A DNA stretch of 64,000 nt from Planctomycetota bacterium (GCA_016712565.1 JADJQU010000011.1:166191-230190), one strand, 5' to 3'; positions 1 to 10,490 are shown, counted from the first letter of the stretch. Notes: generated from the letters alone by a model not told the origin. A program made the numbers and translations.

Positions 1-768
1 GTCCGACAGCGTGCCCGAGCGCAGGATCGTCCCGCGCATGGAGACGGAGAAGATCATCGACCGCAGGGAGCGCAGCCCGATGCGCACGATGGCCGCGTGC
101 AGCGTGTCCACGGGCTCCTCGCTGGCGTACAGCACCGAGTTCGCCGTGCGCAGCAGTTCGCTCGAGAGCACGGGGTCGGCCGAGATGCGCGAGACGAGTT
201 CCTGGAACTCGACGCCCGGGTTGTTGGCCAGGTCGATCACCGCCATGCTGGTGGAGGGCAGCGTGGGCAGGTCCAGTCGTCCGCGTTCGATGCGTCGGGC
301 GATGGCCCAGAGGATTTCCTCCTCGGGGCCCTCGAGGATCACCGTCATGGCCTCCTCGTGGTCGAAGCGCGAGATGCCGCCGCGTTTGGGCAGCGCCGCC
401 CCGATGACGGAGGCCGGTGCCGCCCCATGGCTCGGCGCGGAGGGTGCGGCGTGTTGGGCGAGGAAGTCCTCGCGTTCCTGGCGCAGCACGGCACCCGGCT
501 CCTCGTCGGCGGCGCGGGCAGCGGAGTCCAAGGACTCCCGGTGCTCCTGCGCTGCGGGCTCCGCGGCGAGAGCACCTTCCCCGTCCCCGAACCGGTCTTC
601 GGGCTCGGGCTCGGGCCCCGGCTCGGAATCGGAGCGCAGGATCGGCGACGGGCCCGCGGCCCGCGCGGGACGCCCGCGGGAACCCTGCCCGCGCCTGGGG
701 GCCGTCCGCGGACGGTCCTCGCGGGGGACCAGGCCCAGCCAGGCGGCGACTCCGGACCAGAACGACAT
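1..768 (-). CDS. HDOD-domain protein, 3' end cut by window edge
   Basis: The frame is open from an ATG at 768 to the left edge (256 codons visible, no stop). Residues 1 to about 140 are Pro/Arg/Glu/Ala-rich and probably disordered. From about residue 150 the sequence looks like an HDOD domain, with LPTLPSTSMAV, then ISADPVLSSELLRTANS and IVRIGLRSLRSM. HDOD domains are HD-related folds without a full metal site, found in bacterial signalling and often fused to other output domains; any such fusion would lie outside the window. A GATAAC hexamer ends 6 nt upstream of the ATG, in line with the leaderless starts seen elsewhere here, and no Shine-Dalgarno is visible. The specific role is unknown. 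Confidence 0.8.
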   Translation of the reverse strand, partial: MSFWSGVAAWLGLVPREDRPRTAPRRGQGSRGRPARAAGPSPILRSDSEPGPEPEPEDRFGDGEGALAAEPAAQEHRESLDSAARAADEEPGAVLRQEREDFLAQHAAPSAPSHGAAPASVIGAALPKRGGISRFDHEEAMTVILEGPEEEILWAIARRIERGRLDLPTLPSTSMAVIDLANNPGVEFQELVSRISADPVLSSELLRTANSVLYASEEPVDTLHAAIVRIGLRSLRSMIFSVSMRGTILRSGTLSD

Positions 769-1004
769 GCCGCGGTTATCGTCGCGCCTCGCCGGGGGCC
801 TGAGCCCTGCGGGCCAAGCCGGCGGGGCCGGTCCGGGCCCGGGACCCGGAGCGCCCGGGGGGCCGCCCTGTGCCGCCCCGGGGCCCGCTGGGCGCCGCCG
901 ATCCGGGCCGCCCGCCGAGGGCCGCACGCCGAGGGAGGCCCGCGGGGTCCGCCCCTGGGCCCCTTCGAGCCCCGCTCGCTGCCAAGAGCCGGCGTCCCTG
1001 GGGC

Positions 1005-2438
1005 CTACTTGCGGCGCCAGAGGACGCCCTGGGGCGTGTCCTCGAGCACGATTCCCTCGGCGAGGAGCTCGTCGCGGATCTGATCGGAGAGCTTGAAGTC
1101 GCGGCGCTTGCGCGCGGCCTGACGCTCGGCGATGCGCCCCTGCACGCGCTGGTCCAGATCGGCGGGCGCCTCCTCGAGCACGCCCAGCACGCGATCCGCC
1201 TCGCGCACGAAGGCCAGCGCGTCCACGGCGCCGGCCCGGGAGAAGCGGCCTTCCAGGACCGCCGTGCGCAGCAGGAACAGCGCCGGCAGGGCCTGGGCCA
1301 CGTTGAGGTCGTCGTCGAGGCCCGCGGCGAACGCGGCCCGGGCGCCGCGCACGAGTTCCAGGCCCCCATCGGTGCCTGCGGCCGCCTCCCCCTCGGCCTG
1401 CTCGGCCTTGGCGATGCGCGTGAGCCGCAGGGTCATGTCGTCCAGGGAGGCGAGCGCGCTGGCCGCGTCCTTCTGACCCTCCCAGGTGTAGTTCAGCGGC
1501 TGGCGGTAGTGGCCCCGCAGCAGGGCGAAGCGCAGCGCCCGGGTGCTGAATCCGCGAGCCTGAACGTCGTCCACGGTGTAGGTGTTGCCCAGGCTCTTCG
1601 ACATCTTCCCGCCGTCCACCTGCAGGAACTTGGAGTGCATCCAATAGGTCGCGAAGCTCTCGCCCGTGAAGGACTCGGTCTGGGCGATCTCGCACTCGTG
1701 ATGCGGAAAGACGTTGTCCTCGCCGCCGGTGTGGATGTCGATCCGATCGCCGAGGTGCTTGCGCGCCATGGCCGAGCACTCGATGTGCCAGCCCGGAAAC
1801 CCGTGGGGGCCGAAGCGCGTGGCCCACTTCATCACGTGCTGGGGATCGCTCTTCCACAGGGCGAAGTCGGCCGGATCGCGCTTCTCCTCGCGCACCGCCA
1901 CCCGCGCCCCCGCTTCGGTCTCGTCGACGCGGTTGCCGGACAGGCGGCCGTAGCGAGGAAACGTGCGCACCTCGAAGTACACGTTGCCGTCGGCCTGATA
2001 GGCGTGCCCCTTGGCGATCAACCCCTCGATGATCTCGACCATCTCGGGGATGTGGTCGGAGGCCCGAGGGTAAACCATCGCCGGCTGGATGCCGAGGCGC
2101 CGCAGGTCCTGGAGGAACAGCCCCGCGTAGTGCTCGGCGATCTTCCAGGGATCGCGGCCCTCCTTGCGGGCGGCCGCTTCCATACGGTCGGTGCCGTCGC
2201 CGCCCACGTCGTCGGTCAGGTGGCCCACGTCGGTGATGTTCATCACCTGCAGGACCCTGTAGCCGGAATGCTCCAGCCAGCGGCGCAGCAAATCCGCGAA
2301 CAAGAAGGCACGAAAGTTCCCGATGTGGGCTCGGCTGTAGACGGTCGGGCCGCAGTTGTACATGCGCACCACGCCGGGCTCGAGCGAACGGAAGGGCTCC
2401 TTGCGCCTGGTGAGCGAGTTGAAAACCTCGAAGGCCAT
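1005..2438 (-). CDS. cysS: Cysteinyl-tRNA synthetase
   Basis: Charges tRNA-Cys with cysteine in the cytosol. The 477-residue product has the usual family length. It shows the class I signature as HIGN in TVYSRAHIGNFRAF near residue 38 and KMSKSLGN near residue 278. Zinc ligands are expected in MYNCGPTVY, GWHIECSAMA and FPHHECEIAQ. The start at MAFEVFNS was chosen because it matches the family N-terminus; the frame stays open upstream with unrelated sequence. A TAGAAT hexamer lies 7 nt before this ATG and there is no Shine-Dalgarno. The C-terminus ends in RRK as in many CysS proteins. Function is near certain. Confidence 0.97.
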   Translation of the reverse strand: MAFEVFNSLTRRKEPFRSLEPGVVRMYNCGPTVYSRAHIGNFRAFLFADLLRRWLEHSGYRVLQVMNITDVGHLTDDVGGDGTDRMEAAARKEGRDPWKIAEHYAGLFLQDLRRLGIQPAMVYPRASDHIPEMVEIIEGLIAKGHAYQADGNVYFEVRTFPRYGRLSGNRVDETEAGARVAVREEKRDPADFALWKSDPQHVMKWATRFGPHGFPGWHIECSAMARKHLGDRIDIHTGGEDNVFPHHECEIAQTESFTGESFATYWMHSKFLQVDGGKMSKSLGNTYTVDDVQARGFSTRALRFALLRGHYRQPLNYTWEGQKDAASALASLDDMTLRLTRIAKAEQAEGEAAAGTDGGLELVRGARAAFAAGLDDDLNVAQALPALFLLRTAVLEGRFSRAGAVDALAFVREADRVLGVLEEAPADLDQRVQGRIAERQAARKRRDFKLSDQIRDELLAEGIVLEDTPQGVLWRRK

Positions 2439-2445
2439 CGCGAAG

Positions 2446-2451
2446 ATTCTA
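2446..2451 (-). promoter_or_regulatory. Putative -10 box (TAGAAT) of a leaderless cysS transcript
   Basis: On the minus strand TAGAAT ends 7 nt before the cysS ATG, so transcription would begin at or within a base or two of the start codon. No TTGACA-like -35 is evident. The same geometry recurs at nine other genes in this window. Confidence 0.5.
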
Positions 2452-2562
2452 ATCTCGCGGAGCGGAGGTTCACGCATTCGTTGCCGGCGCCCGTGAGCTT
2501 CCGCCGCGGGCCCGTGGTATCTTCCGCGACGGATCACCAGCACCCGCTTCCGTCCACAGACC

Positions 2563-5500
2563 GTGTCCCTCCAACCGACCGATCCCCCCCTGCTCGAGCT
2601 CGCGGGCGAGATCGGCCGAGGCGCCACGGGCAGGGTCTGGCGCGCGCGGCTCCTGGCCCCCATCGGCGGCCTGGAAGCCGGCGCCGAGGTGGCCTTGAAG
2701 CGCCTCCATCCCGAACTCCATGGCAATGAGCCGGCCAGGGCGGCCTTCGAGACCGAATGCCGTGCCACCGCCAGCGTGCGCCACCCGGGCCTGGTCCGGC
2801 TCGTGCAGTCCGGGGTCGACGCCACCGGCCCCTACCTGATCACGGAGTACGTTCCAGGATCGACCCTGGAACGCGTGCTGGCCGAACAGGGACCGCTCTC
2901 GGAGCCCCTGCTGCGCTCCGTGGCCATGCAGCTGGCCGGCGGCCTCGCGGCCCTGCACGAGCAGGGCTGGCTCCACGGCGACGTGAAGCTGGAGAACATG
3001 CGCATCGACAGCCGCGGCCGAGCCGTGCTGTTGGACCTCGGGTTCGCGCGACGCATCCGGCGCGACCCCGCGGAGGCGGAGCACCCGAGCCGGTCCGGCG
3101 ACGCGGTCGGCTCCGGCGAGGAAGGCCCCGACCTCGGCCCCGGCACGGGAACCGAGCCGGGCGCCGGCCCCGGCAGCTCCATCGAGCTCGCCCAGGCGGG
3201 AGAATTCAATCCCGGCAGTCTGGCCTACCTGGCGCCCGAGCGCGCCCGGGGCGAACGCGGGGACGAGCGCAGCGACGTGTTCTCCCTGGGCGTCGCGCTG
3301 TACGAGCTCGCCACGGGAGCCCACCCCTTCGCCGCCGACTTCGCCGTGGAGACGCCCTTCGGCGAGCGTCCGACCTCCAGCGTGCACCCCATGGTGCGCT
3401 CCTGGGCGCGGACGATGCCGACCGCCTGATCGCGGCCCTGGCAAGCGCGCGCTACCGCCCGGCCTCGGCCCTCGTGCCCCAGCTGTCGCCCTTCCTCGAC
3501 CACCTGCTGGCGGAGGCCCTGCGCCGCGATCCGCGGCGGCGGACGCCGGCCCGGGAACTGGCCCGACGGCTGCTCGAGCAGGAATCCGGCTCCTGGTGGA
3601 GGGCCCAAATCGACGAACGGAACCTGCAAGGCGCCCCGGCCATGGCCGAGCGCTCCGGCGGGCACCTGACGCCGCTGGTGGGCCGCGACCGCGAGTTGGC
3701 GGAAATTGAGCGCGCCTATCGTCGCGCCGTGGGACTCGCCCCGGACTCCGCCGACCTCCCGCCCGGCGCGGGAACAGAGGCGCTTCCGGATTCCCCCGCC
3801 CCGGGGACGGCCGCGCCGGAGCCCGCCCGCGGGGGAGCCCTGTGGCTCGTGGGCCCCGTCGGCAGCGGCAAGTCGCGCCTGATGCGCGCCTTCGCGGAGC
3901 ACGCCCGGCGCAGCGCCGAGCCGCCCCTGTATCTCTACGGCCGCTCCGCGCCCCAGGAGGAGGACCGGCCCTGCGGTCCGGTGCTGCGCCTGATGTTGCG
4001 CTGGCTCCGCCTGCCGCCCCAGACCACCCATCTGGGCCCCCGCGAGCAGGCCGCCCTCGAGCGCGTCGCCCCGCCCAAGGAGGCACTGACCCTGGCCCGG
4101 GCCCTCGACCAGCGCGCCAGCGGCGAGAGCGAAGCCGCCCTGGTGCCGGCCCTGGCGCGTTGGCTGATCCTGCTCTCGCGCCGCTCGCCGGTGGTGGTGT
4201 TCCTCGACGACGTCAACTTCGCCGACGACGGAACCCTGGGGGTGCTGCTGCGGGTGGCCGAGGAGCTCTCGGGAAAGCCGTTGTTCCTCGTGCTGGGCAG
4301 CCGCCTGCACGACGGCGAATCCAACGCGCGGCTCCTGGGCCAACTGGAACGCGCCCTGGAATCACGGGCCCTGGCCTCGCGGGTCGAGCTCGGCCCCCTC
4401 GACGAGGAGGCGGTGCTCGAGCTGGTCACGCGCCTGTTCCACCATTCGGCGCCCCGGCTGCGGATCGCCCAGGTGCTCTATCAGCGCAGCCGCGGCAACC
4501 CGGGCATGATCGGCGAGATCGTGCGCGGTCTCTTGCAGCGCGGCGAGGCGCACGCCTACCGACCCGCGGGCGCCGCGGGCTCCGGGCCGGGAAGCAGCCG
4601 GCCCGCGGATTTCGGGCTGGGGATGGAGGACGCGGGCCTGGTGCTCTCGATTTCACCCGAGCGACTTCCGCTGCCGGAGTCCCTCTCGACCCTGATCCAC
4701 GGGCGCTACCGCAAGTTGCCGCCCCTGGAGCGGCGCTGGCTGAGGCGCCTGTCCATTGTCGGCGGACGCATCAGCACGAGCTTCCTCCTGGCCGCTTTCC
4801 AGCCCGTGGGTGAAGCGGAGCTCTTGCTGGTCCTGGAGCGCATGGTGCGCGATGGTTGGCTCGTGCCCGCCGGCGACCGCTTCCGTTTCGCGCGGCCGGC
4901 CCTGCGGGAGGCCGTCTACCGCGCCATCCCCGAGGACAGTCGCGCGCGGCTCCACGCCCAAGCCGCGCGGGCCCTGGCCCCGCAGCGCGGTCAGAGCCTG
5001 AGCATCGCCGATGCGTACCAGCGGGCCTTCCACCTGCGCGCGGCGGGCGACGCTCCGGCTCTGCTCCGGGTGCTGCGGCCGCTGCTCAAGGCCATGGTGA
5101 AGCGCGGCCAGACCCAGCGCGTGCATGCCATTGCCCGCTGGGGCGTCGAGGCCCTGGACACCCTCGGGCGCACCAAGGCGCGCGAGATCATGCGCATCGA
5201 GTTCCTGGAGGCCGCCGCCGACGCCGCCGACCGCCTGGGATACCGCGGCGAGCAGCGAGCCTGGCTCGACCAGCTCTCCGATCTGGAGCTGTCGCCGGAA
5301 ACCGACGCCGCCTCCCTGGCGCGGGTCTACCTGCTGCACGGACGCCATGCGGTGTCCACCGGCCAGTACGGCCTGGCGCGGGGCTTCCTGAAGAACGCCG
5401 TGGACCTGGGCCTGCGCGCGGGCGCCATGGATGTGCTGGTCAGCGAGGCCGAGCGGCGGCTGTCGGCCGTGCAGGCCCACGTGGGCGAGCTGGAAGGCGC

Positions 5501-6383
5501 CCGCGAGCTGGCGAAGCGCGCCCTGGAGCGGGCGGTGCACGATCCCCAGCGGGCGGTGACCCACCTGCAGCTGGGCGTGATCGACCTCCTGGAAGACGAG
5601 CTCGAATCGGCCCTGCGGCAGGTGGATCGGGCCCTGTCCCTGCTGCGCAACTCCCGCGGCTGGAACTTGCCCGGAGTCCTCGCCGCGGCCCACATGCTGC
5701 GGGGCCGCGTCTATCGGCTCCTGGGCCGGCCCGCCCGGGCCCTGGGCGCCATGCAGCACGCGGTGCGGCTGGCGCGGCAGGCGGCCGAGCGCCGCCTGGA
5801 GATGGAAGCCACCGCACGGTTGGGCGGACTGCTCTTGGACATCGACCGCGCCGAGGACGCGGAGGCCAAGCTGCGCGACGCGCTCCTGATCGCCAACGAG
5901 ACCGAGGATCGACGGGGCCAGACCCTGGCGGGCCTGTGGCTCGGCATCCTGCTCTGGGAGCACGACGACCCCGAAGCCCCGCGGCTCCTGGCCCGCGTGG
6001 GCCCCCTGGCCAACGAGATGGGCCTCTCCCGCGCCGAGGCCCTGTGCCTCGCGATCCAGGCGCGCATTTCCCGGGCCCGGGGCGATTTCGAGGCCGCCCT
6101 CCAGGATTCCCTGCGGGCCAGCGAGTTGCTGGAGCGCCACGGCGCGGAAATGGCCGACCGCATCGTGATTACGGGTACGCGCGCCCTGATCCTGCACACC
6201 GTGGGCGAGCACGACGCGGGCGCGCGGCTGGTCAAGGACCTGCGCCGGCGCCTGCGGCGGGAGTCCGAACGCGTCCAGAACCCGGAGCTGCGCGCCAGCC
6301 ACATCGACGTCTCGCGCCGCCTCTTGGACGCGGTCCTGTCTCCCGAGGGTCCGATCTACCCGCGGCTGATGCTGCCGGCTTGA
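2563..6383 (+). CDS. Ser/Thr protein kinase - AAA ATPase - TPR regulator (frameshifted as assembled)
   Basis: A large PknK/MalT-like signalling protein of about 1270 residues once one base is restored. The N-terminal part (GTG start at 2563) is a protein kinase: glycine loop GEIGRGATGRVW, lysine in VALKRL, catalytic HGDVKLEN near residue 138, DLG in place of DFG near 158, then an APE motif. A second frame continues from about 3410 with the kinase C-lobe end, then an ATPase with Walker A GPVGSGKSR (about 3855) and Walker B VVVFLDDVNFADD (about 4200). A long TPR-like alpha-helical region runs to 6383. The two frames join if one base is added between 3387 (CCCC) and 3406 (GGG); as written the kinase stops at 3429. 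Probably an assembly indel, possibly a real break. The stimulus and target are unknown. Confidence 0.8.
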
Positions 6384-6396
6384 GTTCCCGCGGGGG

Positions 6397-7293
6397 TCAC
6401 TCCCGCGGGCGGCTGCGCTTCGCGCCCGCGCGGGATTCCAGCGCCGAGCCGAAGGCATGCCACGCGCGACGGCTGCTCACCCGCTCCCGCACGGCCCGGC
6501 CCAGGCGCCTGCGCTCGGCGCGCCGCGGCTCGTAGGCCCGCAGGAACGCGGACATCACGCGTCCGCGGCGGGCCAGGTCCCCCTCGCGGACCATGCGCTC
6601 CACGTGGCGCAGGAGTCGGGCGAGGTTGGCCACGCGCTGCGCCTCGCCCAGGGCGGGCAAGAAGCGCGAGCCGTCGAGGTCCAGCACCCACAGGCGCGCA
6701 CGCTCGCCCCGCAGGCTCGCGGGATCCACCAGAAAGTTCCGCGGAGTGAGGTCCGCGTGCAGGAACCCCAGATCGTGGAGCCGCCGAACCAGGGCCCCGA
6801 AGGCGCGGGCCGCGCGCGACTCGAGCCCGGGCTCCAGGGCTCCGCTGACGGCGCGGCGGGCCAGGGTGCCCAGGTCCACGGCGCCCTCGATGCGACGCGA
6901 CACCAGTTCCAGTTCCCAGGCTCCGGCCGGGAGACGTCGCGCCCGGGCCGCCACCACTTCGGGCACGGGGACACCGCAGGCGGCCAGGCGGCGCGACAGC
7001 GCAAGTTCCCGGAAGGGCCGCAGGGGATCCAGGTAGCGCCTGCCCGTGAGCCAGCGCAGCAGGCCCCCGTGGGTGAAGCGCCGCACCACGAGGCGCTCCG
7101 CGCCCAGGACGATTTCCCCCAGGAGGGACCGGCCGGCGAGGTCGCTCGGGGCCACGGCGCCGTCCGCCTCGGCGGTGTAGCCCGCCCGGGCCAGGGCCTC
7201 CGCCAGAGCGGCCTGAACGGCGAACACCGCGCGCGGCGTGCGCACTCGAAGCACGTCCGCGGGAAGGCGGTCCAGTTCCGACCAATCGGTCAT
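6397..7293 (-). CDS. LPS core kinase, WaaP/KdkA-like
   Basis: A 298-residue protein of the small kinase family that phosphorylates sugars of the LPS inner core (Kdo or heptose) on the cytoplasmic side. The catalytic loop reads LHDLGFLHADLTPRNFLVD and the metal-binding segment is VLDLDGSRF, replacing HRD and DFG. The upstream part carries GGLLRWLTGRRYLDPLRPF, typical of the family's substrate-side loop. It is divergently placed to a GT9 glycosyltransferase starting 33 bp away, which supports an envelope sugar role. The exact sugar acceptor cannot be read from the sequence. The start ATG at 7293 follows a minus-strand TAGACT 11 nt upstream. Confidence 0.8.
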   Translation of the reverse strand: MTDWSELDRLPADVLRVRTPRAVFAVQAALAEALARAGYTAEADGAVAPSDLAGRSLLGEIVLGAERLVVRRFTHGGLLRWLTGRRYLDPLRPFRELALSRRLAACGVPVPEVVAARARRLPAGAWELELVSRRIEGAVDLGTLARRAVSGALEPGLESRAARAFGALVRRLHDLGFLHADLTPRNFLVDPASLRGERARLWVLDLDGSRFLPALGEAQRVANLARLLRHVERMVREGDLARRGRVMSAFLRAYEPRRAERRRLGRAVRERVSSRRAWHAFGSALESRAGAKRSRPRE

Positions 7294-7325
7294 GGGGCGG
7301 CCCGAGTCTACTCCCCGTCGGCTCG

Positions 7326-8498
7326 ATGCCGCAGACTCTTGTCATGACCGAGAGCCGTCCCCTCCGCGAAGCCGGGCCCAGCCGTGGGAGCGGGTCCTCG
7401 GAGGCGGCACTCCCCCGCGCGGGCAGCCCCCCCATCGAAGTGCCGCAGGGGCGGTCGATCCCTCCGGGAGCACTGCCGGAGAGCCTGCTCATCGTGCGAC
7501 TCGGTGCCCTGGGTGACGTGGTCAACGCGCTGGCCCTGGCCAACGCGCTGGTGCGCGCGCGAGCGGATCTGCGCGTGGGCTGGGCCTGCCACGAACTCGC
7601 CCTGCCATTGCTCGAAGGCCATCCGGCCATTGCTCGCGTGCATGTCTGGCGGCGCGGCGGCGGGATCAGCGGCTTTCGGCAACTGGTGCGGGAAATCCGC
7701 GCCGAACGCTACGGCGCGGCCCTCGACCTGCAGCGACTGACGAAGAGCGCGCTCCTGGCGCGCATGTCCGGTGCGGCGAGGACCCTGGGGTTCGACCGCG
7801 CGCGCACCAAGGAAGGCAGCTGGCTCTGGCTCGGTGAGCACCTCGCGCCCGCCGACTCCGCGCGCCCCATGGCCGAGCAGGCCCTGGACTTCGCCCGCCA
7901 TCTGGGTCTGTCCGAGCCGCGCGTGGACCTCGACCTGCCGCGGCGCGTGGAAGAGGACGCCTGGGCCGAGCAATGGGAGCGCGCCCAGGGCCGGCCGCCG
8001 CTGCTGCTCAACCTCGGCGCCACCAAGCCCGCCAACCGCTGGCCCGCGGCGAGTTGGGGAGCCCTGGCCCGCGCACTCGTTTCGCGCACGGACGTGGCAG
8101 TGGCCCTGACCGGCGGGCCGGGGGACCGGCCCTTCGCCGAGGAAGTGCGCGCGGCCGGAGCGGAGGCCGCGCTGGACCTGGTGGGCGCCACCAGCGTGCC
8201 CCGGCTCGTGGCCCTGCAGCGGCGCGCGCGACTGGTGGTCACCTGCGACACGGGCCCGATGCACACCGCGGCGGCGGTGGGCGCGCCGGTCCTGGCCTTG
8301 TTCGGCGCCGCGGATGAACGCCGCACGGGCCCCTACGGCCAGGGCGCCCATGTGCTGCGCACACGCCCCCCCTGCGCGCCCTGCGGCAGGCGCACGTGCC
8401 CCCTGCCGAGGCACGTCTGCATGGAGGAACTGTCGGTCGAGGCCGTGCTGGCGGCCGTGGCGCGGCGCTTGGACCCCGGCCGCGACGCCGGGGCCTGA
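7326..8498 (+). CDS. Glycosyltransferase family 9 (heptosyltransferase-like)
   Basis: Transfers a heptose or related sugar from an ADP-sugar to lipid A-core or another glycan at the inner membrane (family knowledge). The core begins at LLIVRLGALGDVVNALAL, the GT9 N-terminal Rossmann segment. The C-terminal donor domain shows LLLNLGATKPANRWP and CDTGPMHTAAAVGAPVLALFG. A Cys-rich stretch, PPCAPCGRRTCPLPRHVC, lies near the end, as in several heptosyltransferases. Two starts are possible, ATG 7326 and ATG 7344; the first 45 or so residues before the domain are low-complexity either way. It pairs divergently with the WaaP-like kinase. Confidence 0.85.
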   Translation: MPQTLVMTESRPLREAGPSRGSGSSEAALPRAGSPPIEVPQGRSIPPGALPESLLIVRLGALGDVVNALALANALVRARADLRVGWACHELALPLLEGHPAIARVHVWRRGGGISGFRQLVREIRAERYGAALDLQRLTKSALLARMSGAARTLGFDRARTKEGSWLWLGEHLAPADSARPMAEQALDFARHLGLSEPRVDLDLPRRVEEDAWAEQWERAQGRPPLLLNLGATKPANRWPAASWGALARALVSRTDVAVALTGGPGDRPFAEEVRAAGAEAALDLVGATSVPRLVALQRRARLVVTCDTGPMHTAAAVGAPVLALFGAADERRTGPYGQGAHVLRTRPPCAPCGRRTCPLPRHVCMEELSVEAVLAAVARRLDPGRDAGA

Positions 8499-8510
8499 GT
8501 CCGCCCCGCC

Positions 8511-10088
8511 TCAGACTCCCGCGCCGAAGCCGTCGAACGGGTCCCGCTCCGCCTTGGGGGCCGGAGGCGGCGCGGGCGGAGCCGGGGGCGGCGTGGGAGC
8601 ACGCGGTGCGGGCGCGGAACGGGGTGCGCGGTTCGAGGGCTCCTCGAAAATGCCCAGACCGAAGCCGGTGTCACCGGATCCCTGGGCGGGAGGCGCCGCG
8701 CGTTCGGGGGCCCGCTCCTGGGGGCGATCCACGCGTTCCGGCGGCCGCTGGGGCGGACGATCCGAAAAACTCTCGCGCGCCCGCTCGGGGAAACTCTCGC
8801 GCGGACGCTCGGGGAAGCTCTCGCGCGGACGCTCGGGGGAGTTCTCGCGGGGACGCTCACGGGAGCGCTCGGGTGCCCACTCGCGCGGGGCGTCCTGGGG
8901 CGGGCCGCCGCGTTCCTGGCGGCCGCCGGCGCCGAATTCGCCCTCGGGGCGGGCCGGCCGCTCGAAGCCGCGGTCCTCGGGGCCGCGCGGAGCCCGTCCA
9001 CCGCGGTCCCGGTGCCGACCGTGCTGGCCGCCGCCCTCGCCGCGGGAGCGGTTCTCGCCGCGCGGGCGTTCCTCCTCGCGGGCGCCCTCGGCGTGCATCG
9101 GAGCCCCAGCCGCGGGAGCGTGTTCCTCCGGATGGGAGCGCGGTCCGGTGCGGCCGCCGCGATCTCCTCGATCCCCGTGGCCCCGGTCCCGGCCATGTTC
9201 CCGGTGGTCCCCGTGGCTCCGGCCGGAGCCCTGGGAATCCGCCCGGCCTTGGAAGTCGCCGTGGGCCCCGTGGGCCCCGTGGGAGGTGTGGGGAGCCTCG
9301 GCCTGCCGGGGACCGCGATCGCGCTCCACGTGAATGGCCTCGGCGGAGGTCTCTCCAAAACCCTCTTCCTCGTAGCCGCCGCTGCGTGACTCGGCGACCG
9401 CCGGAGCTCCGCGACGGGGACCGCGATCGTGCCCCCGCTCATTTCCGTGGCGGCCGCCGCGAGGCTGCTGGTCACGGCCGCGCTCGGGGAAGTCCCGTCG
9501 GCCTCCGCCGGGTCGCACCTCGGGCTCGATTCCGTCGTGGCAGGTCTCGGTGACCTCCAGGAACTCCGTGGGGATCTGGCCCGCAAGGAACAGCGCCTTG
9601 CGATCGTAGAAGTTGATGCCCTCTTCCCAGGCATCCAGGGCGTCGACGGTGATCACCACGTAGTCGCGTCCGGTGCGCCGGCCGGCCTCCTTGGCGTCCT
9701 CCGGCGTCAGCGCCAGGTGCAGGAAGCGGCGGCGGCCGCCGCGCAGGCCGTAGCGCGTGGCGCGATCCGCATCCCGGGCCGAGATGCCCACGAACAGGAA
9801 CTCCGGGGGCCGCGTGGGCTCGCCGGGTTCGACGTCGATGGAGTGCCCGTAGAGAGCGCGGACGCGATTGCCGACCAACTCGTAGCGCGGCCGATCGCCG
9901 GCGTGGATGGCATCCTCCAGGTCCACCAGGGTGACCGGCTCACCCAGGCGTTCGTTGAGGGCTTGGACCACTCGCTCGGCGTCGCCGTACCCGTGGGCGT
10001 CGAGTTCGAGATCGAACTCCTCGGGCTGGTGCCGGAGCATGTACGCGAGGGAGCGGGTGATGCGTTCGATCAGGGCGGGGTGGGTCAT
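8511..10088 (-). CDS. kptA: RNA 2'-phosphotransferase (KptA/Tpt1 family) with long disordered tail
   Basis: Residues 1 to about 180 are a Tpt1/KptA domain, which moves a 2'-phosphate from RNA to NAD. Visible are RSLAYMLRHQPEEFDLEL (the Arg19-His20 pair expected in the active site), RVRALYGHS near 76-82, and a second lobe with GGRRRFLHLA and INFYDRKALFLAGQIPTEFL. The usual HGT tripeptide of the NAD pocket (LYHGTS) reads LFVGIS, so it is changed. Residues about 185-525 are an Arg/Gly/Glu/Pro-rich low-complexity tail with RG and DRG repeats and a 24-bp coding repeat, like RNA-binding disordered regions. The start at MTHPALIE matches the family; the frame stays open upstream. Ordinary KptA proteins are about 180 residues. 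Confidence 0.85.
   Translation of the reverse strand: MTHPALIERITRSLAYMLRHQPEEFDLELDAHGYGDAERVVQALNERLGEPVTLVDLEDAIHAGDRPRYELVGNRVRALYGHSIDVEPGEPTRPPEFLFVGISARDADRATRYGLRGGRRRFLHLALTPEDAKEAGRRTGRDYVVITVDALDAWEEGINFYDRKALFLAGQIPTEFLEVTETCHDGIEPEVRPGGGRRDFPERGRDQQPRGGRHGNERGHDRGPRRGAPAVAESRSGGYEEEGFGETSAEAIHVERDRGPRQAEAPHTSHGAHGAHGDFQGRADSQGSGRSHGDHREHGRDRGHGDRGDRGGRTGPRSHPEEHAPAAGAPMHAEGAREEERPRGENRSRGEGGGQHGRHRDRGGRAPRGPEDRGFERPARPEGEFGAGGRQERGGPPQDAPREWAPERSRERPRENSPERPRESFPERPRESFPERARESFSDRPPQRPPERVDRPQERAPERAAPPAQGSGDTGFGLGIFEEPSNRAPRSAPAPRAPTPPPAPPAPPPAPKAERDPFDGFGAGV
8767..8862 (-). repeat. 24-bp coding tandem repeat in kptA tail (4 units)
   Basis: Four consecutive 24-bp units at 8767-8790, 8791-8814, 8815-8838 and 8839-8862 encode the repeating octapeptide ERPRESFP and variants. 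The units are nearly identical at the DNA level, which points to recent expansion by slippage or unequal exchange. Confidence 0.85.
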
Positions 10089-10490
10089 TCGACTCGGGGC
10101 GGCTCTAGGCGACTCGGACTGGGGCGGTCGTTGAACGAGGACGGCGCCGAGGGGGGGCCGCCGCGGGCGGACCGGTCGCCCCGGCCGGGGCCGGGACAAT
10201 TCGCGCGGTCGCCGGCGGAGCATGGCACCGTCCTGGCGCCGGCGACCCGGGGGCCCTGGGGCCCGCCCTGGGTCGCGCGGAGGGCGAGAGTCTAACAAGG
10301 TGGTCGCCCAGAACCACTGGGGGGAGGCCGGCGCGGAGGGCCGGTCCCTTGGGCTTGGCAGGGGACCTGGAAGCGGGGCCTGGGCGCGAGGCCGCCCGCC
10401 CGGGCCGTGGGGCGGCCCGGTCCGTGGAGGGCCGCGCCGCCGGCCGAGGCTCTGGCGCGTCGGCCGATCGGGAGTCGGCGGCCACGCTCG

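Noticed and set aside
8632..8650. A T-loop-like GGTTCGAGGGCTCC that might mark a tRNA
   Set aside because: It is inside the coding repeat of kptA and no cloverleaf can be drawn around it.
8333..9634. Long minus-strand ORF overlapping kptA and the GT9 gene
   Set aside because: It is an out-of-frame shadow of the repetitive kptA tail, with the biased composition of such shadows.
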